16,355 nucleotides of DNA, taken from assembly GCA_038330085.1 (NCBI GenBank), contig JBBQNP010000100.1, forward strand, positions 1 through 16,355, written 5' to 3'. Below are positions 7,747-14,308 of this stretch, one piece after another. Each line of letters starts with the position of its first letter. Position 1 is the first letter of the stretch. The translations under genes and the position numbers were made by a program. The notes below the pieces were generated by a model. The model did not search any database, was not told the DNA's origin, and was given only the letters and a program-made list of their open reading frames with translations. This DNA comes from JAEUIA01 sp038330085. Lineage in GTDB: Bacteria; Planctomycetota; UBA1135; GCA-002686595.

Positions 7747-8684
7747 TCCTTCTCGTCGTGGCCGTAGTTCTTCTGCGCCATCTCGATGAGCGCGCGGTTC
7801 AGTGACGACTTCGCCGGCTCCTTGGCGAGGACCCAGGCCTTCACGAGCGCGCGCGCGGCGGGCCCCTTCGCGTGCGCGTCGTTGCTGCTCAGGAGCGTGA
7901 GCGAGCGCGCGGCGGCGGAGACGACGAGCGGTTCCGTGTCGAGCAGCAGGTCGATGATCGCCTGCTCCGAATCCGTGTCCGCGACGTTCGCCAGAATCAG
8001 CGTGCAGTGCACGCGCACTGCGGGAGAAGCGTCGTTCAGGTGCAGCCGAGCGGCGGGGGCGATGCAACCGTCCTTCGCGCCGGATGCCGTCAACGACATG
8101 AGCAAGAGCGAGGCTTGGGTGCGCACGCCATTGTCGTGGCTGTCGGCGAGCAGCGGGCACACGCGATCCGCCGGAGTGTCGGAGCGACCGAGGAGCCACA
8201 GCCCGTACAGCGCGTTCGAAACGACCTCGTCTTCCTTGTCGTCGAGCGCCGCGAGCAGCGGGCTCTGCGCTTCGACGTCGTGCGTGAAGCCCAGCGCCGC
8301 CGCCGCGACGATGCGGTTGTTGAGCGGACCGCTCTCGAGCTCCTGGATGATCTCACTGCGCCGCTGGTGCGCGACCGTCGTGATGTGCGTTTCCATCAAC
8401 CTTCCGCGCGCCTTCTCTTCGTCGGACTTCGCGGCCAGGAAGTAGTTGTTCCACGCGCGGATGTCGTTGTTGAGGTCCGACAGGAGCTTGCCGATCGAGT
8501 CGAGCTTCTTTTCGCGTGCGACGAGATCGCCGATCGGCGTGATCTCGCGGTCGGGCTGCGGCGGGCCGCTCGAACCGGTGGACGCGCAGGCAGCGGCGCA
8601 GGCGATCAGGGTCACGGTGCAGACGAAGCGCGCCGCACCAGGCAGGCGGAAACGTCGCGTGGAAGAGCCGGAAGAGGAGATCAT
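7716..8684 (-). CDS. HEAT-repeat lipoprotein
   Basis: The 322-residue protein begins with a signal sequence and a lipobox: Leu-Ile-Ala-Cys29 fits the consensus, with Cys33 as a second possibility, followed by a Ser/Gly/Pro linker typical of anchored lipoproteins. From about residue 105 it consists of paired helices with the HEAT pattern, for example NNRIVAAAALGFTHD (121-135), then segments with 'D..V..nAlyGLwlLG', 'vRtqAsLLLMSL', 'VRVHCTLILANVAD' and 'VVSAAARSLTLLSS', each spaced about 35-40 residues apart. HEAT arrays are protein-binding solenoids, so a scaffolding role at the outer or inner membrane is likely; no catalytic motif is seen. The stop at 7716 overlaps the following gene. The start has no clear ribosome site; the ATG at 8684 is the outermost one that keeps the signal. 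It is divergent from the amino-acid dehydrogenase gene. Confidence 0.82.
   Translation of the reverse strand: MISSSGSSTRRFRLPGAARFVCTVTLIACAAACASTGSSGPPQPDREITPIGDLVAREKKLDSIGKLLSDLNNDIRAWNNYFLAAKSDEEKARGRLMETHITTVAHQRRSEIIQELESGPLNNRIVAAAALGFTHDVEAQSPLLAALDDKEDEVVSNALYGLWLLGRSDTPADRVCPLLADSHDNGVRTQASLLLMSLTASGAKDGCIAPAARLHLNDASPAVRVHCTLILANVADTDSEQAIIDLLLDTEPLVVSAAARSLTLLSSNDAHAKGPAARALVKAWVLAKEPAKSSLNRALIEMAQKNYGHDEKEWAKWAERLP
7747..7751 (-). promoter_or_regulatory. Shine-Dalgarno AAGGA at the overlapping gene junction
   Basis: This AAGGA lies inside the end of the HEAT-repeat gene. It is directly adjacent to the ATG at 7746 (too close to serve it well) and nine bases from the GTG at 7737, so it favours the GTG as the start of the downstream gene. 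Confidence 0.4.
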
Positions 8685-8706
8685 GCGGCGGTGGAACGAC
8701 CCAGGA

Positions 8707-8773
8707 CCGCGGATCTTCCGCGGACTGCCAAGGATGTCGAAAGTGCGAGTAGACTACTGCCTGCTCGCGAGCA
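8707..8773. promoter_or_regulatory. Cluster of three inverted repeats in divergent intergenic region
   Basis: Between the HEAT-lipoprotein start (8684, minus) and the dehydrogenase start (8805, plus) lie CCGCGG-ATCTT-CCGCGG (8707-8723), AGTAG-A-CTACT (8748-8758) and the perfect 12-bp palindrome TGCTCGCGAGCA (8762-8773). Their position in a 120-bp divergent spacer fits operator sites for one or both genes. I see no convincing -35/-10 pair. GC-rich palindromes occur by chance, so this is tentative. Confidence 0.3.
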
Positions 8774-8804
8774 CGAGCAAACGGAGCCGGCAGGGCACCG
8801 AACC

Positions 8805-9881
8805 ATGGGCATTCACATCCTCGACGCCATGTCGCGCGAGGGCTTCGAGGAGGTGGTCGCGATCCACGACCGCCGCTCGGGTCTACGCGCGTTCCTGGGC
8901 ATCCACGACAGCAGCACCGGCTACGCGTTTGGCGGTATCCGGCGCTGGACGTATTTGGACGAGGATCAGGCGCTGCGCGATTGCCTGAGGCTCTCGCGCG
9001 CGATGACGTACAAGTGTGCTGTCGCGGGGCTCGACGCCGGCGGCGCGAAGATCGTCGTGCTCGATCGCCCCGACCTCGACGTGCCCGAGGCGTACCGCGC
9101 GATCGGCGACGTCGTCGAGAAGCTCGGCGGTCGCTTCTACACGGGGCCCGACATCGGAACCGGAGCGGACGAGCTCGCGTGCGTCTCGGAGCGCACGCGC
9201 TTCGTCACGGATCCCGGACCGCTCGGCCCCGGAGAGCTCGCGGAAGCCACAGCACACGGCGTCTTCTGCGGGATGGCGGCGGCGTTGCGGCACCTCGACG
9301 GCCAGGAGGACTGGCCCAAGCGAACCGTCGTCGTGCAGGGGCTCGGCGAAGTCGGGCGCGGGCTCGCGCGACGGCTGATCGAACGCGGCGCACGCGTGAA
9401 AGCAGCGGAGATCGACGCGGACCGCGCGCTTGCTGCGCATGCGGAGCTGGACATCGAACTCATCGATCCGTCGAGCGAGTTCGACGAGCGCTGCGACGTT
9501 TTCGCACCGTGCGCGTTGGGTGGAATCCTGCACGATCTGTCGATCACGCGGCTGCGCTGCCGCGTCGTTGCCGGTGGCGCGAACAACGTGCTCGCGCGCG
9601 GATTGCACGCCGACCGCCTGCACGAGCTCGGGATCCTTTACGCGCCGGATTTCGTGATCAACTCGGGTGCCCTGATCCGCGGGGCGCTCTTCCACCTCGA
9701 GGGCCGGCGGGAGCCGGTCGCGGCGATCGGGACGCGAATCGCGCAGTCGGTCGGGGGATTGTTCAAGCGCGCGGCCGCCCTCGGCCTACCGCCGGCGCGT
9801 TTGGCCGTCGAGGAAGCCGAACAGACGATCGCGGCGCGGTCCACGACGCACGATCGGGCGCCGGCCCCCGCACGGATTTGA
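8805..9881 (+). CDS. Leucine/phenylalanine/valine dehydrogenase family amino-acid dehydrogenase
   Basis: A cytoplasmic NAD-dependent oxidoreductase expected to interconvert a branched-chain or aromatic L-amino acid and its 2-oxo acid plus ammonia. The 358 residues match the family length (about 360). Seen: the dimerisation/substrate domain with GGIRRW (43-48), MTYK (Lys70) and GGAK (Lys82), the two lysines of the active site, and Asp116 in FYTGPDIGT, the catalytic Asp; then a Rossmann domain with the GLGEVG dinucleotide loop (179-184), APCALGG (234-240), VAGGANN (255-261) and YAPDFVINSGALI (279-291). The frame is open back to 7872 but that part overlaps the HEAT gene on the other strand; the ATG at 8805 begins the conserved region. 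Differences from typical leucine dehydrogenases include Arg for Met after GGxR, PDIGT for EDVGT and GLGEVG for GVGNVA, so the side-chain specificity cannot be assigned. It may feed amino-acid catabolism; no pathway partner is adjacent. Confidence 0.88.
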   Translation: MGIHILDAMSREGFEEVVAIHDRRSGLRAFLGIHDSSTGYAFGGIRRWTYLDEDQALRDCLRLSRAMTYKCAVAGLDAGGAKIVVLDRPDLDVPEAYRAIGDVVEKLGGRFYTGPDIGTGADELACVSERTRFVTDPGPLGPGELAEATAHGVFCGMAAALRHLDGQEDWPKRTVVVQGLGEVGRGLARRLIERGARVKAAEIDADRALAAHAELDIELIDPSSEFDERCDVFAPCALGGILHDLSITRLRCRVVAGGANNVLARGLHADRLHELGILYAPDFVINSGALIRGALFHLEGRREPVAAIGTRIAQSVGGLFKRAAALGLPPARLAVEEAEQTIAARSTTHDRAPAPARI

Positions 9882-9891
9882 GCTCGTCCCC

Positions 9892-9918
9892 GCTCGACGA
9901 ATCCCTGCTCGACGAATC
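9892..9918. repeat. Two direct copies of GCTCGACGAATC, 15 bp apart
   Basis: The 12-mer GCTCGACGAATC occurs at 9892-9903 and 9907-9918, just past the dehydrogenase stop and upstream of the DUF3108 gene. Either a small local duplication or a pair of protein-binding half sites; the period of 15 would place them about one and a half helical turns apart. Confidence 0.4.
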
Positions 9919-10005
9919 GAAAGTGCCCCCGAGGCGGGTTAGTTCCCGGCGCAAGGTCCTGGCCCCGGACCCTTCGTCCCGGCATCTTCATCGACGAGAG
10001 CGCAC

Positions 10006-11118
10006 GTGAACCGACTCCTCCTCCCGCTGATCCTCGCCCTGACCTGCGCGGGGGCGACCACTGAAATGGTTCAGGCTCTCGGTGGTGAAAGCGGACCCTG
10101 TGTCGGCGATCCGTCCGTGATCGGCGGTGACAGCGCGATAGTCGAAGGTGACGAATCCCCCGATGGGTATTTGCGCATCGATCGTGGCGAAGGCTTGATG
10201 CCGCTCTACGTCCCGCGCAACGAGGACCTGCAGTTCGACGTCGAGCTCGACATCGGCATCAGCGACGTCGACGTGGGTGACGTCGAACTCACGTCCGGCG
10301 TCGATCCGTACCGTACCGGTCTTCCGCCGGCGGGCACGACGGTGAAGGCGGCGTCGCGTCCGCAAGAGCGCGGCTGGATGAAGAGCGTGGCTAAGGGAAG
10401 CTACCTCTCGTACCAGCTCGAGCACGAGCTCAAGACGCGTCTGTTGCCGCAGGCGTATCCGATGATCTTCTACACGGACTCACAAAGAGGCTCCGAGAAC
10501 CGCAACCGCGAGCTGAAGATCGGCGTGCGCGAGGGGGACACCGTCGTCGATTTTCGCTCCGACACCCACTGCGGAGGCTGCAACAACAAGGAGCACTTCG
10601 TCGAGGGCAAGTGGGCCTGGAGCAAGGACGAGCACTGCAAGAAGTGCAAGAAGCTCGAGCACCGCGTGTGGCAGGCTCCCGTGTCGCGCACCGTTCCGCA
10701 GGGCACGGTCGACATGCTCAGCGCGGTGTACCTGGCGCGCACGCTGGTGCGCGAGGGAATCCCCGACGCGACGTTTCCCGTGGTGGACCAGCAGAAGATC
10801 TGGGAAGTGCACCTCACACGCGGTAAGCGCAGGCGCATCGAGACCGACATGGGAATGTATGATTGCCAAGAGGTCCAGCTTGCGACGAAGTTCGTGGCCC
10901 AGGACGGGGACAAGAAAGAAGACTCCAAGTCGCACCAGTTCGAGGGCCTGTTCGGCATCAAGGGCTCGATCCATATCTGGCTGGAAGCGCGCACCGGCGT
11001 CCCGGTGATGATCGAAGGCGAGCTGCCCGTGCCGCTGCCCTTCGTCGACCACCTCGACGTGCGCGTGCGCCTCAAGAGCGCCAAGGGCGTGCCGCCGGAG
11101 TTCACGCCGGTCGAGTGA
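10006..11118 (+). CDS. DUF3108 exported protein with inserted double-CxxC loop
   Basis: The 370-residue product starts at a GTG (10006) and has a signal peptide (hydrophobic residues about 3-16); a Cys14 could make it a lipoprotein but Thr at the preceding position is unfavourable. The body follows the DUF3108 pattern: an early strand pair near 75-96 (LQFDVELDIGISDVDVGDVEL), then 'vDMLSAVYLARTLVREG' (235-251), a strand run with 'ETDMGMYDCQEVQ' (279-291), 'GLFGIKGSIHIWLEARTGVPV' (about 314-334) and 'PLPFVDHLDVRVRL' (343-356). The family is an exported beta-rich domain without settled function. Unusual here are an N-terminal extension and an insert at about 186-216 with Cys189-x2-Cys192 and Cys211-x2-Cys214, resembling a zinc ribbon or disulfide knuckle; it is not a c-type haem site because no His follows the second Cys. 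It lies 124 bp before arnT on the same strand and could share its transcript. Confidence 0.8.
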   Translation: MNRLLLPLILALTCAGATTEMVQALGGESGPCVGDPSVIGGDSAIVEGDESPDGYLRIDRGEGLMPLYVPRNEDLQFDVELDIGISDVDVGDVELTSGVDPYRTGLPPAGTTVKAASRPQERGWMKSVAKGSYLSYQLEHELKTRLLPQAYPMIFYTDSQRGSENRNRELKIGVREGDTVVDFRSDTHCGGCNNKEHFVEGKWAWSKDEHCKKCKKLEHRVWQAPVSRTVPQGTVDMLSAVYLARTLVREGIPDATFPVVDQQKIWEVHLTRGKRRRIETDMGMYDCQEVQLATKFVAQDGDKKEDSKSHQFEGLFGIKGSIHIWLEARTGVPVMIEGELPVPLPFVDHLDVRVRLKSAKGVPPEFTPVE

Positions 11119-11242
11119 GCCCACGCGGGGGCCGCGTGCGCGGACGATTCGATTCGGATTCCCGATCGCTCTACACTCGGGCGCACGGTCCACTCGGAGG
11201 TGATGCGCGGCACGTCCGCGACGCTCCCCCGACCGCCGGTGC

Positions 11243-12991
11243 ATGACGTCGAACGAGTTCCTTTCATCGAGTCCCGACAGTGGGCCGGACGCTCGATTGG
11301 CTCGCCGGTGGCGCGGGCTCTTCCTGCTGCTGTTCGCCCTCGGATCGTGCGCAGCGTTGTTCGGTCGATCCCTGTGGACCCCCGACGAGCCGCGCGTCGC
11401 CGAGATCGGCCGCGCGATGTTCGAGAGCGGGGACTACCTGGTTCCGAGACTGGCGGACGAGCCCTTCCTCGAGAAACCGCCCCTGTACTGGTGGGTGATG
11501 ACGGCGAGCTACCGCGCGTTCGGCGTGTCGGTCGCTTCAGCCAGGCTCCCCAGCGTCAGCTTCGCGCTGCTCACGCTGGTGCTCGTCTACGACATGGCCC
11601 GGCGCATCGCCGGACGTCGCGCCGGGCTGCTTGCAGCGTGCGTGCTCCTCTCGACGGTCAACTTCGAGAACATGTTCCGCGTCGTCACCGATCCGGCGCT
11701 CGCGTTCTTCGTGACGCTCGGATACTGGGCGTTCCTGCATGCGGCGTTTCCCGATGCCGACCCCACGAAACCTCGCAGGACCCAGACCTGGCTCCTCTGG
11801 GTGCATGTGGCAGGAGGACTGGCCTTCTTGAGCAAGGGGATCGTGGGCGTGGGGCTGCTGTACGGCCCGACTTTCGTCTACATCGTGGCGGCGCGCCGGT
11901 GGTCGCTCTTGTTCGCGCGCGTGAACCTGCTCGGTCTGATCGTCCTCACGCTCGCGTGCGCCGCATGGCCGTTTCTTCTCTACCAGCGCGGGGGCAACGA
12001 ACTGCTCGACGGGTTCCTGGTCGACAACGTGCTCAATCGCTTCCTGAGCCACGGTCCGTCCGTCGGCCAGGGCGGCCACAAGCACGCGCCGTACTACTAC
12101 TTGCTGAACGCTCCGCCCGAGTTGCTGCCGTGGCTCTTCGCGTTGCCCGGCGTGTACTGGCTCGTGCTCCGCGAGCGACGACGCACCGATGTGCAGGATC
12201 GAGGCCTGACGTTCATGGCCGGCGCGCTGCCGGTAGCGCTGCTGCTGCTGTCGATCCCCGGCACGAAGCGCACGCTCTACATGCTGCCCGTGTTGTCCGC
12301 GCTCGCCGTTCCCGTGGGAGTGTGGTTGGCACGCGAGGATCGCAGCGACGAAGCGTGGAGCACGATTCCGCGGCGCGTGCTTCTTTGGTTCACGATCCTC
12401 GCCGCCGGATTGATCACGATCGTCGGGCTGATTTTCCTGGCCGCGAACTTCGGCGTGCACGTCGCGTCGACCGTCGACGACATCGCGCGTGGATCGCCTG
12501 CAGCTCCGTGGCTGGCCGGCTCGCTTGCTCTCGTGGGTGCTTGCGTGAGCGTGTTCCTCTTGAAGCGTGCGCGTCTTCACGTTGCAACAGGCGGAGCGAT
12601 CGCAGCGAGCTGGTGCGTGCTGTGGCTGAGCGTGCAGTCGTGCGCGTTCCCGCTGCTCGAGCCCGCCAAGGACCTGCAACCTTTCGTGCGCGAGCTCGCG
12701 GCGACTGGAGCGTTCGATGCGCCGCTCGTCGGCTTCGAGTTCGACGAAACCACGCCGAGCATCCTGGCGTTCTACGGTGGACACGACGTGAAAGGGTTTC
12801 GCACTCCCGAGCGGTTGTCCGAATGGTTCGTCGAGCATCCCCAGTCCTGGCTGCTCATGTTGGATGGCTCACGAGACAGGCTGCCGCGCGACCTGGAGGA
12901 GCGGCTGATCGTCATCCGCCGCTGGAAGTTGACCGATCATCGAGAATACGTGCTGGCGCGCTGCGAGCTGCCAGCGGCCAAAGGGCGCTGA
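11243..12991 (+). CDS. arnT: ArnT-type undecaprenyl-phosphate aminoarabinose:lipid A transferase (GT83/PMT family)
   Basis: A polytopic inner-membrane glycosyltransferase that takes a polyprenyl-phosphate-linked sugar and, in ArnT, attaches 4-amino-4-deoxy-L-arabinose to lipid A phosphates on the periplasmic side. The 582 residues are close to the usual ~550. Seen: a first membrane helix at about 25-43, then the periplasmic catalytic loop TPDEPRVAEIGRAM (46-59, Asp48 and Glu49), LEKPPLYWW (76-84), Asp150 in VVTDPALAFF, repeated hydrophobic helices through about residue 440, the HKHAPYYYLLNAP motif (279-291), and SIPGTKRTLYMLPVLSALAV (337-356), all typical of this family. The C-terminal ~120 residues are soluble. 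The ATG at 11243 precedes the conserved region by a normal distance; no strong ribosome site is seen. The sugar could differ from Ara4N, but the arnBCA genes that follow support the ArnT call. Confidence 0.85.
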   Translation: MTSNEFLSSSPDSGPDARLARRWRGLFLLLFALGSCAALFGRSLWTPDEPRVAEIGRAMFESGDYLVPRLADEPFLEKPPLYWWVMTASYRAFGVSVASARLPSVSFALLTLVLVYDMARRIAGRRAGLLAACVLLSTVNFENMFRVVTDPALAFFVTLGYWAFLHAAFPDADPTKPRRTQTWLLWVHVAGGLAFLSKGIVGVGLLYGPTFVYIVAARRWSLLFARVNLLGLIVLTLACAAWPFLLYQRGGNELLDGFLVDNVLNRFLSHGPSVGQGGHKHAPYYYLLNAPPELLPWLFALPGVYWLVLRERRRTDVQDRGLTFMAGALPVALLLLSIPGTKRTLYMLPVLSALAVPVGVWLAREDRSDEAWSTIPRRVLLWFTILAAGLITIVGLIFLAANFGVHVASTVDDIARGSPAAPWLAGSLALVGACVSVFLLKRARLHVATGGAIAASWCVLWLSVQSCAFPLLEPAKDLQPFVRELAATGAFDAPLVGFEFDETTPSILAFYGGHDVKGFRTPERLSEWFVEHPQSWLLMLDGSRDRLPRDLEERLIVIRRWKLTDHREYVLARCELPAAKGR

Positions 12992-13011
12992 TCCGTGGGC
13001 TGCAACTCGAT

Positions 13012-13046
13012 TCGTTCGCTTCTCGTCATGCAATCGTCATTGTCAT
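13012..13046 (+). promoter_or_regulatory. Three 11-bp-phased TCGT(C/T)-type direct repeats upstream of arnB
   Basis: TCGTTCG (13012), TCGTCAT (13023) and TCGTCAT (13034) start exactly 11 bp apart, followed by TGTCAT (13041). Two identical 7-mers at 11-bp spacing are the arrangement bound by OmpR/PhoB-type response regulators (PmrA and PhoP regulate arn in enterobacteria), although the half-site sequence itself is not the enterobacterial one. It sits 111-145 bp before the arnB ATG. No clear -35/-10 is visible. Confidence 0.35.
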
Positions 13047-13156
13047 GGGCCGAAACGCGGTCGCAGTGCGCTTGACGCTGCTGGGGGATCCAAGCGACGA
13101 TGAGCGCACTTCGGCGGCTTGGGCGTGCCCATGTACGCAATCCTTCCTGAGAACGA

Positions 13157-14308
13157 ATGACCGGCCAACCCTTCCTCCCGTTTTCGCGTCCATCGCTGGG
13201 AGAGGCGGAAATCGGCGCAGTCGCGGACGTCCTGCGCTCGGGCTGGATCACGACCGGCCCGCGCTGTGCGCAGCTCGAAGCGCGCACCAATGAGCTGACG
13301 GGAGCCAAGCATTCCGTGGCGGTGACATCCGCCACCGCCGGCATGCACATCGCTTTCGTCGCGCACGGGATCGGACCGGGTGACGAGGTGATCACGCCGT
13401 CGATGACGTGGGTCTCGACGGTGAACCTGATCATGCTGCTGGGCGCCACGCCGGTGTTCGCGGACATCGACCGCGACACGCTGATGGTCACGCCCGAGTC
13501 GGTAGCGGCCGTGATCACGGAGAGGACCAAGCTGATCGTGCCGGTGCACTACGCCGGCGCTCCGCTCGACCTTGCTCCGTTGCGCGCGCTCGCGGCATCG
13601 CGAGGCATCCCGATCCTCGAGGACGCCGCGCACGCCATCGGCACGCGCTACCGCGAAGAGATGGTCGGCAAGTCGGGCACGGCGATCTTCTCGTTGCATC
13701 CGATCAAGAACGTCACGTCGGGCGAAGGCGGCATCGTCAGCACCGACGACGCCGAGTTCGCCGAGCGCCTGCGTCGATTGCGGTTCCACGGTCTGGGGTC
13801 GGACACGTACGGACGCGAGGCTCACGGTCGCGCTCCGCAGAGCGAAGTGATCGAGCCGGGCTTCAAGTACAACATGCCCGACATGAACGCCGTGCTCGGC
13901 CTCGTGCAGATGGGACGCCTGGAGGAGTTCATCGAGCGCCGTGCGCACCTCGCCGCGCTGTACGACGCTGCGTTCGCCGGCATGGACGGCGTGTTCCCGT
14001 TGAAGAGACCGAGTTGGCCCGGGCGTCACGCCTGGCACCTGTACATCGTGCGCGTCGATCCCGATCGCGCGGGCATCGACCGTGCGGGTTTCATGGGTGC
14101 GCTGAAGGAGCTTGGCATCGGCACCGGCATCCACTTCCGCGCCGTTCACGAGCACCGCTACTACCGCGAGCGCAAGGATCCCCTGCGCGTGCCGCTGCCG
14201 AACACGGAGTGGAACAGCGCGCGCCTCGTGTCGCTGCCCTTGGTCCCCGACATGGAGGACAAGGACGTGCGGCGCGTAGTCGACGCGATCCACGAGGTGC
14301 TGCCGTGA
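13157..14308 (+). CDS. arnB: UDP-4-amino-4-deoxy-L-arabinose--oxoglutarate aminotransferase ArnB
   Basis: A cytoplasmic PLP enzyme that transfers an amino group from glutamate to UDP-4-keto-pentose, the second step of Ara4N synthesis. The 383 residues match E. coli ArnB (about 380) along the entire length. Seen: FLPFSRP near the start (6-12), SGWITTGP (28-35), SSATAGMH-like SATAGMH (58-64), PSMTWVSTVN (81-90), DRDTLMVTPE (105-114), PVHYAGAP (129-136), EDAAHAIGT (155-163; Asp156 contacts the PLP ring nitrogen), and the cofactor lysine Lys184 in HPIKNVTSGEGG, then FHGLG, GRAPQ-type and GIGTGIHFRA motifs. These distinguish ArnB from other sugar aminotransferases of the DegT family. The start is certain: a TGA in the same frame ends seven bases upstream of the ATG. 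The stop overlaps the GTG of arnC by 4 bases (GTGA), so translation of the two is coupled. Confidence 0.95.
   Translation: MTGQPFLPFSRPSLGEAEIGAVADVLRSGWITTGPRCAQLEARTNELTGAKHSVAVTSATAGMHIAFVAHGIGPGDEVITPSMTWVSTVNLIMLLGATPVFADIDRDTLMVTPESVAAVITERTKLIVPVHYAGAPLDLAPLRALAASRGIPILEDAAHAIGTRYREEMVGKSGTAIFSLHPIKNVTSGEGGIVSTDDAEFAERLRRLRFHGLGSDTYGREAHGRAPQSEVIEPGFKYNMPDMNAVLGLVQMGRLEEFIERRAHLAALYDAAFAGMDGVFPLKRPSWPGRHAWHLYIVRVDPDRAGIDRAGFMGALKELGIGTGIHFRAVHEHRYYRERKDPLRVPLPNTEWNSARLVSLPLVPDMEDKDVRRVVDAIHEVLP

Noticed and set aside
7872..8804. In-frame N-terminal extension of the amino-acid dehydrogenase
   Set aside because: It overlaps the HEAT lipoprotein on the other strand, is Arg/Val-rich, and family homology begins only at about 8805.
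10585..10644. Double CxxC of the DUF3108 protein as c-type haem binding sites
   Set aside because: The residue after each CxxC is Asn or Lys, not His, so the CxxCH haem motif is absent.
11172..11177. TACACT as a -10 element for arnT
   Set aside because: No convincing -35 partner upstream; a single hexamer match in a 124-bp gap is not enough.
11537..12838. 433-codon open frame on the minus strand inside arnT
   Set aside because: Arg/Glu/His/Gln-rich shadow translation; arnT on the plus strand carries all the family motifs.
13072..13100. TTGACG as a possible -35 box before arnB
   Set aside because: There is no acceptable -10 element at 16-18 bp spacing (the sequence there is CGACGA).
13120..13131. 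TGGGCGTGCCCA inverted repeat before arnB
   Set aside because: The arms are short and GC-rich with a 2-base centre; likely by chance at this base composition, and it has no supporting context as terminator or operator.
11200..13293. 697-codon plus-strand frame running over arnT and into arnB
   Set aside because: Arg-rich translation with no recognisable motif, overlapping two clearly assigned genes in another frame.
13043..14293. 416-codon minus-strand frame opposite arnB
   Set aside because: Asp/Arg/His/Val-rich shadow; arnB matches its family over the full length.
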